Assembly: GCA_964512145.1 (NCBI GenBank)
Contig: CAZEIM010000028.1
Location: forward strand, 1 to 34,815
Origin: CAYOHR01 sp964512145
GTDB taxonomy: Bacteria; Bacteroidota; Bacteroidia; Flavobacteriales_G; JALEGO01
Direction: 5' to 3'
Length of the DNA stretch: 34,815 nt
Position 1 is the stretch's first letter; each line of letters opens with the position of its first letter. Below the pieces are notes generated by a model. The model had not been told where the DNA came from, searched no databases, and saw only the letters and a program-made list of their open reading frames with translations. Position numbers and translations under genes: made by a program. This document shows positions 33,423 through 34,815 of this stretch, one piece after another.

Positions 33423-34815
33423 CTTCTCCACTATTTTGTGATAAATCAATCGGACGCATAATTTTATCTACATAATCTTTTTCTTCTTCTGATAAATCAA
33501 AATATTCATACAATTCTTCATCATTATACGCTTTGCTCCAATCCATCTTTGGGACAAACATAAAATTGTCTTTTGCGATATTCATAGAAGTTAACGTTTG
33601 TTTAAGTAAAAACCTTGGAAGCTTTGAGATTATGAACTTCACAAAGTTTTCCGCTTCAATTATTGTGTCAAATGAAGATAAGAGCATATAACTCTCAGTA
33701 AATATTTCTCTGGGGCCATAAATCTTTGGAGTAGTAATTACTCTATAACCCATTTCTGGGGTTACATCTACTTCTCCATTACTTGGTACAACTTTTCCAA
33801 TAGTTACCTTGAACTTATCAATTGTATCTGCATTCTTTACAATTTCATTCCTTGAAACATATCCTATACCACCACTACTGATTAATTTCAATGAATTTGG
33901 AAATTCATTCTCACTTCCCCTTTCACTTGATACGAAGCCATAAGCATTCCTTGTTGATACAAATTCAGACATAAATTGCTTACTCTTACTTCGAATCTTC
34001 TCAATAATCTGAATAGCGATATTATTTCTTACGAAAATTGAGTATTCATTTAATTTTCTTGTCATTGAATATTTATTCTCTCCAAACTGATTGATTACCA
34101 AGCAATCGCCTTTATGCTCTTTATCCCAAAGGAAATAACATACCCCACCAGCGATATTTACACCTGGAAAACAGTCTTTACTGTTAGAGAAATCTACTAA
34201 TGTTTTGAATCGCTTGTCTTTTAACATCTCTTCTCTAAATTCATCCAAACCTTTTCCGCCAGCAAACCATCTCGCTGGAATGATCATTGTTAAATATCTT
34301 GGGTTTAATTTGATAGCTTGTTTCACAAATTCGTGATATAGTGGCTTGGCACTTATTCCTGTACCACTGCCACCATCACTCAATTGATATGGTGGATTTC
34401 CAACGATAACGTCAAACTTCATATTGAATATTTTTTCGAGGTTAGCTTCGGCAGGCTCAGCTACCGATGTGTGAATAAAATTGTAAGCGTAAGTTTCCAA
34501 GGCATCTTCTCGGTCGTACACTTCTTGGCTTGCTCCGCAATAGGTGCATTTTCCATTGTTCCAAGTGTGTTTCATTCGTTTGTAGCGAATGTTTCCTTGC
34601 TCATCATCAAAGGTGTCGCAAATGGAGTATTTGCCATTGGCTGTTTTGGAGCAATACACACTTCTGCGTGAAAGCAAGGCGGTTAAATCGGTAATGGCAA
34701 TACCATACAATTGTTGGCTAAAAATGTGGTTAATGCGTTCTTGCTTGTCGGGTATTTGTGTTTCCAAACCCTTCATCAGTCGCTTTGCCATTTCACGCAA
34801 AAACACACCGCTTTT
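33415..34815 (-). CDS. Eco57I-class N6-adenine DNA methyltransferase (5' end outside window)
   Basis: The C-terminal 466 codons of a DNA methyltransferase; the frame runs off the window end. The first visible residues, KSGVFLREMAKRLMKGLE, fit the tail of SAM-binding motif I. A metal-binding-looking KCTYCGA follows. The catalytic motif IV is FDVIVGNPPYQLSDGG (NPPY encoded at 34387-34398), then LTMIIPARWFAGGKGLDEFR and AGGVCYFLWDKE of motifs V-VII. The remainder (about 33430-34250) is likely the target-recognition domain. It has methylation motifs only; nuclease and motor functions appear to reside in the downstream gene, which overlaps it by 8 bp. The target-recognition part is far more AT-rich than the catalytic part. 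Confidence 0.88.
   Translation of the reverse strand, partial: KSGVFLREMAKRLMKGLETQIPDKQERINHIFSQQLYGIAITDLTALLSRRSVYCSKTANGKYSICDTFDDEQGNIRYKRMKHTWNNGKCTYCGASQEVYDREDALETYAYNFIHTSVAEPAEANLEKIFNMKFDVIVGNPPYQLSDGGSGTGISAKPLYHEFVKQAIKLNPRYLTMIIPARWFAGGKGLDEFREEMLKDKRFKTLVDFSNSKDCFPGVNIAGGVCYFLWDKEHKGDCLVINQFGENKYSMTRKLNEYSIFVRNNIAIQIIEKIRSKSKQFMSEFVSTRNAYGFVSSERGSENEFPNSLKLISSGGIGYVSRNEIVKNADTIDKFKVTIGKVVPSNGEVDVTPEMGYRVITTPKIYGPREIFTESYMLLSSFDTIIEAENFVKFIISKLPRFLLKQTLTSMNIAKDNFMFVPKMDWSKAYNDEELYEYFDLSEEEKDYVDKIMRPIDLSQNSGEDE

Overview
This window is from a low-GC member of the Bacteroidota, probably a flavobacterium-like lineage. The evidence is a protein ending in a type IX secretion (T9SS) C-terminal sorting domain, the long three-domain form of IspG, a YfhO-family membrane protein, a DUF2807 lipoprotein, an NtrC-type regulator lacking a DNA-binding domain, and TAnnTTTG-like promoter boxes instead of strong Shine-Dalgarno sites. 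A run of 62 Ns at 24763-24824 shows a draft assembly. I saw no rRNA, tRNA or CRISPR array.

Layout. (1) 6-5653 (+): six tightly packed surface-glycan genes: two methyltransferases, a CMP-sugar-type cytidylyltransferase, two oxidoreductases (Gfo/Idh/MocA and Ldh families) and a GH57-like protein. They converge on a UDP-glucuronate-4-epimerase-like gene (5656-6621, -). (2) 6670-7290: a decayed IS3-family element. (3) 7440-13722: more glycan genes (methyltransferase, DUF5672 protein, two GT2 glycosyltransferases) and a large YfhO membrane protein on the minus strand. (4) 13809-22468 (+): a seven-gene co-oriented run with overlapping or nearly touching genes: NtrC-like regulator, secreted cytochrome/copper-monooxygenase-like protein, PaaZ-like bifunctional enzyme, ABC permease and ATPase, PhoD-like phosphatase, DUF2807 lipoprotein. 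(5) 22545-25576 (-): ispG and a D-glucuronyl C5-epimerase-like protein interrupted by the assembly gap. (6) 25722-29541 (+): five overlapping or abutting genes (DPM-like GT2, DUF2304, a small membrane protein, GMC oxidoreductase, NAD-dependent epimerase/reductase), probably a lipid-linked glycan module.

(7) 29586-34815 (-) is the most unusual part. It is a translationally coupled set: an Eco57I-class adenine methyltransferase (5' end outside the window), a GIY-YIG/SF2 helicase fusion, and, 3 bp further on, a protein built from tandem 25-residue Trp/Asp-rich repeats that I do not recognise. The helicase and the 5' part of the methyltransferase are much richer in G+C than the rest of the window, while the specificity part of the methyltransferase and the repeat-protein gene are very AT-rich. 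This suggests a mosaic, horizontally acquired restriction-modification or defence cassette with a possible undescribed third component.

Most of the rest of the window serves envelope glycan synthesis. The uronic-acid theme recurs (UDP-GlcA epimerase, C5-epimerase), but the pathway links between regions are inference.
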